From the NCBI GenBank assembly GCA_910577575.1, contig CAJTOG010000005.1, forward strand, positions 13,759 to 77,758: DNA of 64,000 nucleotides, in the 5' to 3' direction. Source of the DNA: an uncultured Ruminococcus sp. (GTDB taxonomy: Bacteria > Bacillota > Clostridia > Oscillospirales > Ruminococcaceae). Of this stretch, positions 17,288 to 26,566 are shown one piece after another. The position numbers were made by a program, and so were the translations under genes. The stretch's first letter is position 1; each line of letters opens with the position of its first letter. The notes under the pieces are model-generated. The model was given only the letters and a program-made list of their open reading frames with translations. It was not told the DNA's origin and searched no databases.

Positions 17288-20200
17288 ATGGATAGAAAAC
17301 ATATATTCAGACGCTTTGCTGCTTCTGTTTCAGCTTTCACACTTATGGCTTCTGCTATGCCTGCTATCCCCTTTGCAGCATTGGCAGCCAGCAATATCAA
17401 TGTCAACATCATCTCTAATTCAACCTTTGATACAGGTACAACTGACTGGGGTATATACAAAGAAAGTGGTGGTGTAGCTACTCTTACAACAGAAGATGGA
17501 AAACTTGCTCTTAATGTAACAAATCAGGGAAAAGTTAATTATGCCGTACAAATGTTCTATGATATCATACCACTTTACAAAAATGGCGTTTATCGTCTTA
17601 AGTTTGATATATCTGCTACTCTTCCACGATATGTTGAAGCTATGATTCAACAGAACGGCGGTACTTATCAGGCTTATACTTGGAAAGGAATCGATGTTAC
17701 AACCGAACCGCAGACTATTGACTATGAGTTCACTATGGAAGAAGAAACCGACATCATGGCCAAAATGTGCTTCAACTGCGGTATTCAGGAATCTGACGGA
17801 GAACTTCCCGAACATAAAATTTATCTTGATAATGTTTCTCTTGAACTTATTGATGATAGTGATGTTGATTACAGCACAACAGCCAGATATGAAGCTCCGA
17901 TTATTACAAATCAGATTGGTTACAAACCGGATGCTAAAAAAATTGCCGTTTTCAGACAGACAGAAGGCGGTGAATTTTCTGTTGTAAATGCTGAAACAGA
18001 TGAAATTGTTTATACAGGTACCATGGAAGGACCAAAAAACAATGTTCAGGCTGATGAAACAAACTATACAGGTGATTTTTCGGAAGTAAAAACTGCCGGA
18101 AAATACTACATAAAAAGCGAAGGACTTGACAATTCATATACTTTTGAAATTGGCGAAGATGTCTACGATAACCTTCTTGATTCAACAGTAAGAATGCTTT
18201 ATCTCCAGAGATGTGGAACAGAAGTTGTTGATGATGCATTTGGTCATGTCTCATGCCATGATACCATTGCAACTATCTATGGTACTGATAAGACAATTGA
18301 AGTAAACGGTGGCTGGCATGATGCTGGTGACTATGGCAGATATGTTGTTGCTGCTGCTAAATCTGTTGCGGACTTGCTTTATGCTTATCAGACAAATCCT
18401 TCAATGTACAGCGATAATATAGGAATTCCGGAAAGCGGAAACAATATTGCTGATATTCTTGACGAAGTACGTTATGAACTTGAATGGATGATGAAAATGC
18501 AGGATACTGAAGACGGCGGTGTTTACCATAAAGTTACCTGTGATACTTTCCCCGGATATGTAATGCCTGAAAAGGAAACCAAGCCTCTTATCGTTATGCC
18601 TAAGTCAACAACTGCAACTGCTGATTTTGCTGCTTCAATGGCTCTTGCATATGAAATATATAAAGATGTTGATGCTGATTTTGCTGATAAATGCCTTGAC
18701 GCTGCAAAGAAAGCTTATAACTGGGCAACGGAAAATCCGAATGTTACTTATTCAAACCCCGATGATATTGTTACAGGTGAATATGGCGACAGTAAAACTG
18801 CTGATGAACTTTATTGGATGGCTGCTCAGATGTACCGTGCAACAGGCGATGAAAGCTATATTGAAAATATAGGCAGTGCTAACATTGGTCTTGACTGGTC
18901 AACAGTCGGTGATTATGGAAACATTGCTATTCTTACAATGAAAGATATTGACAAAACATCTGATATTTACAAAAATGCTCTCACTGCCGTAAAAAAACAG
19001 GCTGATAACTTAATAAGCGTATCAGGTATTATGCCTTATGGCGTTGCTATTACAAAATATAACTGGGGAAGCAATATGACTATTGCAAATGCAGGTATCA
19101 TACTTGGTATCATGTATGAACAGACAGGCGAGGAAAAATATCTTGACGCTGCAAATGCACAGCTTCACTATCTGCTTGGAAGTAATCCGCTCGGAGCAAG
19201 CTTTGTAACAGGTTTCGGAACTGTGTCTCCTGAAGCTCCTCATCATCGTCCGTCAATGGTAGTAGGTAAAGCTATGCCCGGTATGCTGGTAGGCGGAGTA
19301 AACTCCAGTCTTGAAGACAGTGCCGCAAAAGCTTACTGCAAATATTCAGCACCTGCAAAATGCTGGGTAGACAATGCAGAAAGTTACTCAACAAATGAAA
19401 TCACAATTTATTGGAATTCTCCGCTTACATACCTTCTCTCACTTACTGATTTAGCTGAAAAACAGTCAGATGATGATGATGATTTAAAGGTAACCCTTTT
19501 AGGCGATGCAAACTGTGATGGCAAGGTAACAATTGCTGATGCTACCGCTATAATACAGGCTCTTGGAAATGCTGACGAATATGCACTCAGCAAACAGGGA
19601 GCAATAAATGCAGACTGCTGTAATGTAGGTGACGGAGTAACCGGTATGGATGCCAATGCAATTCAAATGATTGAAGCAAAACTTATAGATTCACTCCCTT
19701 ATAATACAAATGAAAAGCCTGATGTTCCTCCTGCTACTACAGAACCGCCCACAACAACTGAAACAACAACATCTTCAATGACAACAACAACAACAACTAT
19801 TGTAAATACTGATGAAAATAATGAAATTAAAGATTTTGGTACTCCCATGAATGAAAAAGCAACCGCTGTTGAAGATTTCAGAGACGGCGATTCAAAGCTT
19901 TTCTTTGCATCTGATGGCTGGACAAACGGAAGTATGTTTAATTGTGGCTGGTACGAAAAGAATACATCTCTTGAAAATGGTATGCTCAGCCTTACAATTG
20001 ACAAAGACCATAGCGGAAATTATAATTATTCAGGTGCTGAATACAGGACAAATGACCATTACGGTTATGGATATTATGAAACTTCCATGCAGGCTATAAA
20101 AAATGATGGTGTTGTTTCATCCTTCTTTACTTACACCGGACCTTCTGAAGATAATCCATGGGATGAAATTGACATTGAAATCCTCGGAAAAGATACAACC

Positions 20201-20494
20201 AAAGTTCAGTTTAATTATTTTACAAACGGCACAGGTAATCATGAATTTATGTATGACCTTGGATTTGATGCTTCAGAAGGATTCCATACATATGGATTTG
20301 ACTGGCAGCCCGACCATATTACATGGTATGTTGATGGTAAGGAAGTCCATACGGCTACAGAAAATATTCCGTCAACCCCCAGCAGAATTATGATGAATGT
20401 CTGGCCGGGAACAGGAGTTGATTCATGGCTTAATGCTTATGACGGAAAAACTCCTCTTACTGCTCACTATCAGTGGGTAACATATAATAAATAA
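17288..20494 (+). CDS. Secreted bifunctional GH9 - dockerin - GH16 enzyme
   Basis: 1068 aa. A signal peptide (residues 1-34) is followed by a CBM4-like beta-sandwich (about 36-190), a CelD-type Ig domain (about 200-290) and a GH9 catalytic domain (about 295-730). GH9 motifs are GWHDAGDYGRY near 341 with the Asp nucleophile pair, APHHRPS, and NEITIYWNSP with the acid Glu. Next comes a type I dockerin with two calcium loops (DANCDGKVTIADA and a degenerate second repeat, about 738-805). A Pro/Thr linker leads to a GH16 domain (about 850-1068) with the catalytic WDEIDIEILGK near 958. It should cut cellulose or beta-glucan with GH9 and mixed-linkage glucan with GH16. The dockerin lies between two catalytic modules. 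A downstream araC gene may regulate it. Confidence 0.9.
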   Translation: MDRKHIFRRFAASVSAFTLMASAMPAIPFAALAASNINVNIISNSTFDTGTTDWGIYKESGGVATLTTEDGKLALNVTNQGKVNYAVQMFYDIIPLYKNGVYRLKFDISATLPRYVEAMIQQNGGTYQAYTWKGIDVTTEPQTIDYEFTMEEETDIMAKMCFNCGIQESDGELPEHKIYLDNVSLELIDDSDVDYSTTARYEAPIITNQIGYKPDAKKIAVFRQTEGGEFSVVNAETDEIVYTGTMEGPKNNVQADETNYTGDFSEVKTAGKYYIKSEGLDNSYTFEIGEDVYDNLLDSTVRMLYLQRCGTEVVDDAFGHVSCHDTIATIYGTDKTIEVNGGWHDAGDYGRYVVAAAKSVADLLYAYQTNPSMYSDNIGIPESGNNIADILDEVRYELEWMMKMQDTEDGGVYHKVTCDTFPGYVMPEKETKPLIVMPKSTTATADFAASMALAYEIYKDVDADFADKCLDAAKKAYNWATENPNVTYSNPDDIVTGEYGDSKTADELYWMAAQMYRATGDESYIENIGSANIGLDWSTVGDYGNIAILTMKDIDKTSDIYKNALTAVKKQADNLISVSGIMPYGVAITKYNWGSNMTIANAGIILGIMYEQTGEEKYLDAANAQLHYLLGSNPLGASFVTGFGTVSPEAPHHRPSMVVGKAMPGMLVGGVNSSLEDSAAKAYCKYSAPAKCWVDNAESYSTNEITIYWNSPLTYLLSLTDLAEKQSDDDDDLKVTLLGDANCDGKVTIADATAIIQALGNADEYALSKQGAINADCCNVGDGVTGMDANAIQMIEAKLIDSLPYNTNEKPDVPPATTEPPTTTETTTSSMTTTTTTIVNTDENNEIKDFGTPMNEKATAVEDFRDGDSKLFFASDGWTNGSMFNCGWYEKNTSLENGMLSLTIDKDHSGNYNYSGAEYRTNDHYGYGYYETSMQAIKNDGVVSSFFTYTGPSEDNPWDEIDIEILGKDTTKVQFNYFTNGTGNHEFMYDLGFDASEGFHTYGFDWQPDHITWYVDGKEVHTATENIPSTPSRIMMNVWPGTGVDSWLNAYDGKTPLTAHYQWVTYNK

Positions 20495-20503
20495 GAAATT
20501 TTC

Positions 20504-20575
20504 ATAAATCTTGTCCAGTAAAGAAAAACACTCTCTTATTCAGAGAGTGTTTTTCTTTACTGGACAAGATTTATT
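20504..20575. repeat. 33-bp near-seamless inverted repeat (long hairpin, terminator)
   Basis: The arms at 20504-20535 and 20543-20574 are perfect reverse complements (32 bp), plus one further T-A pair at the loop. The loop core is only five bases. A T-run follows (20571-20579), so it can terminate the GH9/GH16 transcript. The stem is much longer than an ordinary terminator, and its right arm contains the -35 of the araC promoter. Confidence 0.9.
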
Positions 20576-20589
20576 TTTTATGATATAAT
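20561..20589 (+). promoter_or_regulatory. araC promoter overlapping the hairpin
   Basis: TGGACA (20561-20566) inside the right arm of the 33-bp hairpin, 17 bases, TATAAT (20584-20589) with TGA before it. The ribosome site CAGGAGG and ATG follow. Confidence 0.75.
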
Positions 20590-20620
20590 TAAATAAAAAT
20601 AATTTCAGGAGGAAATCAAT

Positions 20621-21355
20621 ATGAATGACAATAACGAAAACTCTATGACATCTCATCTGTTCACTCATAGAGAAGAAGAATTTCAATATGCACCGTTTGA
20701 CCGTGAAATGTCATTTTATGAAAGTATATGTTCCGGAAATATGGAACTTGTTAAAATATATTTCCAGCCTTTATTCTGTGAGGGATGCGGTACTCTAAGC
20801 AAAGACCCCCTTCAGAATCTGAAATATCATTTTACTATATCAACAGCACTCATAGCAAGATATTGTGTAAACAGCGGAATGACTCCCGAAGAATCCTACA
20901 GCCTGAGCGACATATACATCATGAAATCTGATGAAGCCATAACAGAAGACGAAATCCGTTCCATTCACTATAAAATGATTGAAAATTACACAAGGCAGAT
21001 GAAACGAATAAGAAGTGAAAATGTTTATTCAAAAAGAATAGTTCTTGCCATGGATTATATCAGTAAGCATCTGCACAGCCGTATAAAAATCAAAGAAACT
21101 GCTGAATATCTGAAAATAAGTCCGGCATATCTTTCAAGAGCTTTCAAATCTGAAACGGGTATGACTTTTACTGAATACATCAACCGCAAAAAAATTGAAG
21201 AAGCCGCAGGACTTCTTCAATATTCTCAATATACAGACCTAGAAATAAGTAATCTTTTCTGTTTTAGCTCACAAAGCTATTTCATAAAAATTTTCAGAAA
21301 ATATATGGGTATGACACCAAGCGAATACAAAAAGAATTACAGATTTTCAGGTTGA
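20621..21355 (+). CDS. AraC-family transcriptional regulator
   Basis: 244 aa. The C-terminal ~100 residues hold two helix-turn-helix motifs of the AraC/XylS type (IKIKETAEYLKISPAYLSRAFK, then LEISNLFCFSSQSYFIKIFRKYMGMTPSEYKK). The N-terminal ~140 residues (FCEGCGTLSKDPLQNLKYHFTISTALIARY) resemble the helical domain of YSIRK-type AraC regulators rather than a cupin. Its position right after the glucanase gene suggests control of polysaccharide use (inference). It is convergent with the M16 protease gene, 12 bases apart with no terminator between them. Confidence 0.88.
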   Translation: MNDNNENSMTSHLFTHREEEFQYAPFDREMSFYESICSGNMELVKIYFQPLFCEGCGTLSKDPLQNLKYHFTISTALIARYCVNSGMTPEESYSLSDIYIMKSDEAITEDEIRSIHYKMIENYTRQMKRIRSENVYSKRIVLAMDYISKHLHSRIKIKETAEYLKISPAYLSRAFKSETGMTFTEYINRKKIEEAAGLLQYSQYTDLEISNLFCFSSQSYFIKIFRKYMGMTPSEYKKNYRFSG

Positions 21356-21367
21356 TTTATTCAATCA

Positions 21368-24244
21368 TTAAACTGATTCAATTTGAATATTACGTTTTGA
21401 AGCTGAAAGTACTTCCTTTGAACCGATTATACAACAATTGCCCTGATTTTTCAAAGATTGAACAGCAGAAAATAAATCTTCATATGTCAGCGACAACATA
21501 CGTCTGCGGATTTTTTCTCTCTCTTCAAAACTTATTCCTCTGAAATAAATCACATCAGCAGCCGAACCGTATTCGCTGTCAGAAATAAGCGGCTCGTTTT
21601 TTGCAATACTGCTTATTATATACGAGCTTATATCAGGTTTTTCGTTACAATATTTTTCAAGAAATTCTGCTGAATCCTTAAAAACATCAAGTGTTTTGTC
21701 AGGTGAAGGGTCACGGAATGAATAGAAAGCAGTTTCACCAAGTTCATTAACTACCGCTCCTGTTCCATAAGCTCCGCCCTTTACTCTTACTTCATTCCAG
21801 AGATATTCATAAGTAAGAATAGTGGAAAGCACATTCCATACAGCTTTATCAGAGTTCATTTCGGAAAGTACAGCTCCCGAATATGATACACCCGCAGGAA
21901 TAACAATTCCCTGACATTCCGGAATATCCATATTCAAAGCACTGATATTCATTGAATCAGTCATGCATTTTTCACCATCAGGAAAAACATTCAGCAATTC
22001 ATTAAGAATAACCGCATCAACTGAGGTAATGCTTGCCGTAAGACGAGATTTACAGAAAATACGTTCTGAAAGAATTTCGATATTTCTGATAAGCTCCGGA
22101 ATTTTTTCATCTGACTGTTGCATTAACGCATGAAGTATCTTATATGCTTCAAATCCGCATATAAATTCATTCACAGCAGATTCCGCAGACATTCTGCTTT
22201 TTGCACGTCTGATTGCAAAACGATGACCTTCCGCAATTATATTCTGCTTCATTTCTTCATCGTCCTGCATCAATAATTCTTTTATCAGTTCAGGATTATT
22301 ATAGACTGTTTCAGTGATTATTTCACCTGCAAGCTTAAATGCATCCAAAAGATTTCTTTCAAGAAAACTCATTTTCACAATAAAGAAAGTTTTGCAGATT
22401 TCCGGTGATTCAGCCTTTCCGATTGCTGTTATATCAGTACAGAAACTTCCTAAAATTCCGGTTATTTTCTGCTGAAGTTCTGCACCCGTACTTTGTTTCG
22501 TAGGAAGTTCAGCAATAATCCTCTCTATAAAAGAAACTGTTTCAAGTTCCTGACGGTTAAAATCCGATATATCAAAATAAAGATTAACTGATATGATACC
22601 CTTATTTTTTGCAGGATGATGCAGAATTTTTATACCATTGCAGACTTCTTCCGTAGTTTTGAATTCAATAGGATTTTCACTGACTTCTGAAAGCGGAAGT
22701 ATCGGAAGTTTTGCTATATTCTCAGGTGTATCAGGTATTTCCTGCCATTTGTCAAGCACATTGTTAAGTTCAATAAGCTCGGATTTTTCTTCAGCGTTCA
22801 TTGAAGCAAGTTCATTTTCAAGACGTTCCTGTTCTTTCTTTCTCTGCTCTTCCCCGTAGGTATGGGACGGAAGCATATACAGCAAAGCCCTATGATTTTC
22901 ATCAAGAAGCCAGTCCGAAAGAAGATTTTCAAAATATCCTGTATCAATTTTTTCACGCAAAAATTCAAATACATTTTCTGCATCAATATATTTCAGAGGA
23001 TTTCCTCCGTAAAGCCATGATGACATTGCATCAATACAGCGTGTAAGTCCTTTCGGTTCTTCCGATTCTTTGAAACGGAATTCACAGCGATTTATTGATG
23101 CAGAAAGAATATCTCCATCAATTCCATTTTCAGTTAAATCTTTTACTGCTGATTTCACTGCATCAAGAATTTTTCCGCCGTCTTTTCTGTCAATATTATT
23201 AATTTTCAGTATACCGAATGGTTGTGCTATATCCTTAGAAAAGACAAGTTCCATATCACGGCATAAACCTGTATCAAGAATAGCACGTTTCAACGGTGCG
23301 TCATTTGAACCTGCCAATGCTTCACACAAAATATCATACGCAAAAATTTTTTCACGTTCCTCCCATGAGGCAAGAACTTTTCCGACTGTCAGATAAGCAC
23401 GGCTTTCTTTCGTCTCGTCGGAGGAAATTTCATAATATTCTGTTTCCTCTGTTGAATCAATAGAATTCTGAAAAGGTATTTCCGGAATCTGACTGCTTTT
23501 TTCATATTCACAAAGGTAACTGTCTATCAGTTCAAGAACTGCATCAATATCAATATTTCCATCAAGATAAATATATGAATTTGATGGATGATAAAAACGT
23601 CTGTGAGTGTCAACAAACTGTTTATAGGTAAGCTCAGGTATAGCTTCGGGAAGTCCGCCGTATTCAAATCTGTAACAGCTTTCTGGAAAAAGCATACCCA
23701 TAATTTTCGATTCAATACGCTCATGAACAGATGAAACAACACCTTTCATTTCATTGAAAACAACACCTTTATAAACAGGTGTATCATCAGTTTTCCTGTA
23801 TTCAGTATGATGACCTTCCTGATAGAAAATACATGGATTTGTATAAATTTCAGGTTTAAAAACTGCATCAAGATAAACTCTTGTAAGGTTCATGAAATCG
23901 GTATTATTACGGCTTGAAATCGGAAACATAGTCTTGTCGGGGAAAGTCATGGCATTAAGAAAAGTATTCATTGAACTTTTGAGCATATACAGAAAAGGTT
24001 CTTTAACAGGATAATTTTCTGAACCGCCGAGAACAGAATGTTCAAGAATATGGAAAACACCAGTGTCATCTTCTGGTACTGTCTTGAATGAAACCGAAAA
24101 AAGTTTGTTTTCTTCATTATTGTTCAGCCATGCAAGTCTTGCACCTGTTTTTTCATGGCACATTTCAATCAGTTCAGCTTCAAGCGATTTAACAGACTGA
24201 ATATTTACAACTTCAAATCCGCATATTTTATCATTAACCTTCAT
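21368..24244 (-). CDS. M16C-family zinc metallopeptidase (presequence-protease-like)
   Basis: 958 aa. The inverted zinc motif H-x-x-E-H is at residues 65-69 (HILEHSVLGGSENYPVKEPF), followed by SSMNTFLNAMTFPDKTMFP. A second M16 half and the M16C-associated domain complete the usual ~960-residue single-chain clamshell. There is no signal peptide, so it is presumably cytoplasmic and degrades peptides. It is the last gene of the cell-surface operon, 17 bases after the dockerin gene. Its role there is unclear. Confidence 0.9.
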   Translation of the reverse strand: MKVNDKICGFEVVNIQSVKSLEAELIEMCHEKTGARLAWLNNNEENKLFSVSFKTVPEDDTGVFHILEHSVLGGSENYPVKEPFLYMLKSSMNTFLNAMTFPDKTMFPISSRNNTDFMNLTRVYLDAVFKPEIYTNPCIFYQEGHHTEYRKTDDTPVYKGVVFNEMKGVVSSVHERIESKIMGMLFPESCYRFEYGGLPEAIPELTYKQFVDTHRRFYHPSNSYIYLDGNIDIDAVLELIDSYLCEYEKSSQIPEIPFQNSIDSTEETEYYEISSDETKESRAYLTVGKVLASWEEREKIFAYDILCEALAGSNDAPLKRAILDTGLCRDMELVFSKDIAQPFGILKINNIDRKDGGKILDAVKSAVKDLTENGIDGDILSASINRCEFRFKESEEPKGLTRCIDAMSSWLYGGNPLKYIDAENVFEFLREKIDTGYFENLLSDWLLDENHRALLYMLPSHTYGEEQRKKEQERLENELASMNAEEKSELIELNNVLDKWQEIPDTPENIAKLPILPLSEVSENPIEFKTTEEVCNGIKILHHPAKNKGIISVNLYFDISDFNRQELETVSFIERIIAELPTKQSTGAELQQKITGILGSFCTDITAIGKAESPEICKTFFIVKMSFLERNLLDAFKLAGEIITETVYNNPELIKELLMQDDEEMKQNIIAEGHRFAIRRAKSRMSAESAVNEFICGFEAYKILHALMQQSDEKIPELIRNIEILSERIFCKSRLTASITSVDAVILNELLNVFPDGEKCMTDSMNISALNMDIPECQGIVIPAGVSYSGAVLSEMNSDKAVWNVLSTILTYEYLWNEVRVKGGAYGTGAVVNELGETAFYSFRDPSPDKTLDVFKDSAEFLEKYCNEKPDISSYIISSIAKNEPLISDSEYGSAADVIYFRGISFEEREKIRRRMLSLTYEDLFSAVQSLKNQGNCCIIGSKEVLSASKRNIQIESV

Positions 24245-24261
24245 AAATCACACTCCGTAAA

Positions 24262-25137
24262 TTATTTTGCTGACATAAACTTTTCAAATGAATCTTCACC
24301 GCCTGTTGATGCATAAGAATAATATTCAAGTATATTTGAAGCATCAGTTGCATCAATAAAAGAATCTTTATCAGTATCTGCTTCCAGTTTCTGTTTTTCA
24401 GTAAATGAATATTCCCCGCTGGTTGAAAGCAGTGAATATTCAGCAAGTACATCGGAAGCATCAGAAGCATTGACCATACCGTCTCTGTTCAGGTCACCCA
24501 TAGCAACATCATCAAGATGAACAGCTATAGTTTTTGTTGTTCCGCTCTGAGAAGTAATATCCCATTCATTCTTCGAAAATTCATCATCAACAGTAAATGT
24601 ATAATTATATTTTATATAGCTGTCCGGATTATCATTACCATCAGGTACTGTAACCTCATCAGTAAAAGCAGTTGATTTAATATCATATTTTCCGCCTTTA
24701 AGTGCGACACTTACAGTATATGTTCGATAATCTGATTCAGTGTTATCTCTTCCTTCAACAGCGAATGAATAAAATTCTCCGCCCTTGAGATTTGCTATAT
24801 AATATGGCTCATCTGTAACTTCCGGAGAATCAAAAGTTATTGCAACATCCGCAGTGACATTCTCCGGAATATTTACTATTATTTCACCGTTGACATCATT
24901 TTCATCAAATTCATCATAAACAGGCTTTAAAGACTGTTCTGATGAGGAAACTGATTTAGTTGTCACTGTAATTTCAGTTGTTGTTGTCTGTGGTAAAGTT
25001 GTTTCCGCTTTCATATTATTATCCGTAATAATATCATTAACCTGTATTCTGTCAGAATCCGCATAAGCTTTAAACTGTGCAGGAACTGCTGTTAAAACAA
25101 GTACAGTCGCAATGGCCATTATTTTAAAATACTTCAT
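24262..25137 (-). CDS. Secreted dockerin-containing protein of unknown function
   Basis: 291 aa. A signal peptide (residues 1-26) precedes a Thr-rich stretch (about 45-65), an unrecognised beta-rich domain (about 75-215) and a C-terminal dockerin (about 218-285). The dockerin has two calcium loops, GDLNRDGMVNASDAS and ADTDKDSFIDATDAS. The repeat-2 loop is well conserved, so it should bind a cohesin. No catalytic motif was seen. It lies 11 bases after the DHHW gene and 17 before the M16 gene, probably in one operon. Confidence 0.85.
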   Translation of the reverse strand: MKYFKIMAIATVLVLTAVPAQFKAYADSDRIQVNDIITDNNMKAETTLPQTTTTEITVTTKSVSSSEQSLKPVYDEFDENDVNGEIIVNIPENVTADVAITFDSPEVTDEPYYIANLKGGEFYSFAVEGRDNTESDYRTYTVSVALKGGKYDIKSTAFTDEVTVPDGNDNPDSYIKYNYTFTVDDEFSKNEWDITSQSGTTKTIAVHLDDVAMGDLNRDGMVNASDASDVLAEYSLLSTSGEYSFTEKQKLEADTDKDSFIDATDASNILEYYSYASTGGEDSFEKFMSAK

Positions 25138-25148
25138 AAATTCTACCT

Positions 25149-26555
25149 CTAATCTTTATAAGTAACAGCTTTTCCGTCAGAATTAACAACTGTCACTCTT
25201 ATATTGTCAATTATATTTTTATCTGATATATAAAGAGAAAATCCGTTCGCACTGCGTTCTCCCTCATACTTAAGCAGTTTATCTTCAAAACAGTTAAAGG
25301 CTTCATAAACAATGCCATTGGATTCAATATAAATACTATGACTCTCACCTGAAAAAGCTTCATCAGGAAGAACTCCATAGATATGAATAAATCCGCCTGT
25401 TTCCTCTGTTTTTATAATGATTTCATCATCAGAAAATTCAGAAGAAATACCTGATATATCTGCAACAGGTGCATTCATAACAGGAGCATACTTCTGCAAA
25501 TCACCTAAATTTCTTTCGACAATTTCAAGTATAACTGTTTTTCCGTCAATATTATCAAGACGATAAGGAACAGCCCTTGAAAATTCTGCTGTACCGAAAC
25601 ATTCTGCCATATACGGCAAAATTGCTTCTCCGTATGAATCACGGAACATAAGCAGACGGCCTTCTGAATTTTCGTTCAATGTATTGATTGTTATATCATC
25701 AAGACCACGCAAACGTCCCTGATATGTGTATGCAAACTGATAATCATTATATATCTGTGTATCCTTCGCCTTTTCAGCAGGATAAATCATCTCAGCAAGG
25801 TCACCCAGCCTGTCGTTTCTTGTATACCATCCTGTTCCAGCACTGCACGGCTCTGAACCAATTTTCTCCATTATTGCCGTATGACCTACATATGCACCGA
25901 AATTGTTCCAGTGGGTATCAGTTTTATGATACAACGAAACATTTTGTTCTTTTTCAAGCAATATATATTTCATATCGAGAAGCACGGATTTCATGTCAAG
26001 ATAAAAGCTATCATCTGAAAGCTCCACCGAAAGGAGTTCATAGTTTCCATTCTTATCAACAGGAATATAATTAAAAGGCATATTTTCAGGATAAATTGAA
26101 TTTTTATTCGGAGCTGAAAAAAATATGAACTCTGCATTATTCTTTTTGCAATAATCATTAATCATGCGTAGATTATGAGATATATTACTAACCTCACGCT
26201 CATTCAGAGTATTTATATTCAAAAAATCGTCAGTTGTTTCGCCATAATAAAGCCAGCCATCTTTTCCGGATATAACATCACTGTTCGGAGAAGTTCCCAT
26301 AAGAGTTGATTTAATTCGCCCATCAGCATTTACAAGCTCCTGACGAAATGCGAAATGTTCAGAAAACCATGTATCAAACTCATCGAAAAACTCAAAATTT
26401 ATTTCTCCGTCTTCTGTTTTAACGGACGGAAAAGCTGAAATGTCTCTTTTTTCCCTTGATGAATCTGACCTGAAAAACGGCATACATACTGCCGGAATAA
26501 TGCATATACCGATAAACGCAGCACAATAGGCTCTATAAATATTTTGTTTTTTCAT
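25149..26555 (-). CDS. DHHW-family (AlgX/AlgJ-like) extracytoplasmic acetyltransferase partner
   Basis: 468 aa. One N-terminal membrane anchor (residues 8-28) is followed by an SGNH-like domain with YHKTDTHWNNFGAYVGH near 208, the D-x-H-W signature of AlgX/AlgJ relatives. Near 305 is MFRDSYGEAILPYMAECF, which carries the likely Ser. Such proteins receive acetyl groups from an MBOAT partner and O-acetylate an exported polysaccharide. The MBOAT gene lies immediately upstream (11-base gap), supporting this. The polymer acetylated is unknown. Confidence 0.85.
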   Translation of the reverse strand: MKKQNIYRAYCAAFIGICIIPAVCMPFFRSDSSREKRDISAFPSVKTEDGEINFEFFDEFDTWFSEHFAFRQELVNADGRIKSTLMGTSPNSDVISGKDGWLYYGETTDDFLNINTLNEREVSNISHNLRMINDYCKKNNAEFIFFSAPNKNSIYPENMPFNYIPVDKNGNYELLSVELSDDSFYLDMKSVLLDMKYILLEKEQNVSLYHKTDTHWNNFGAYVGHTAIMEKIGSEPCSAGTGWYTRNDRLGDLAEMIYPAEKAKDTQIYNDYQFAYTYQGRLRGLDDITINTLNENSEGRLLMFRDSYGEAILPYMAECFGTAEFSRAVPYRLDNIDGKTVILEIVERNLGDLQKYAPVMNAPVADISGISSEFSDDEIIIKTEETGGFIHIYGVLPDEAFSGESHSIYIESNGIVYEAFNCFEDKLLKYEGERSANGFSLYISDKNIIDNIRVTVVNSDGKAVTYKD

Positions 26556-26566
26556 TTAACTGCCCC

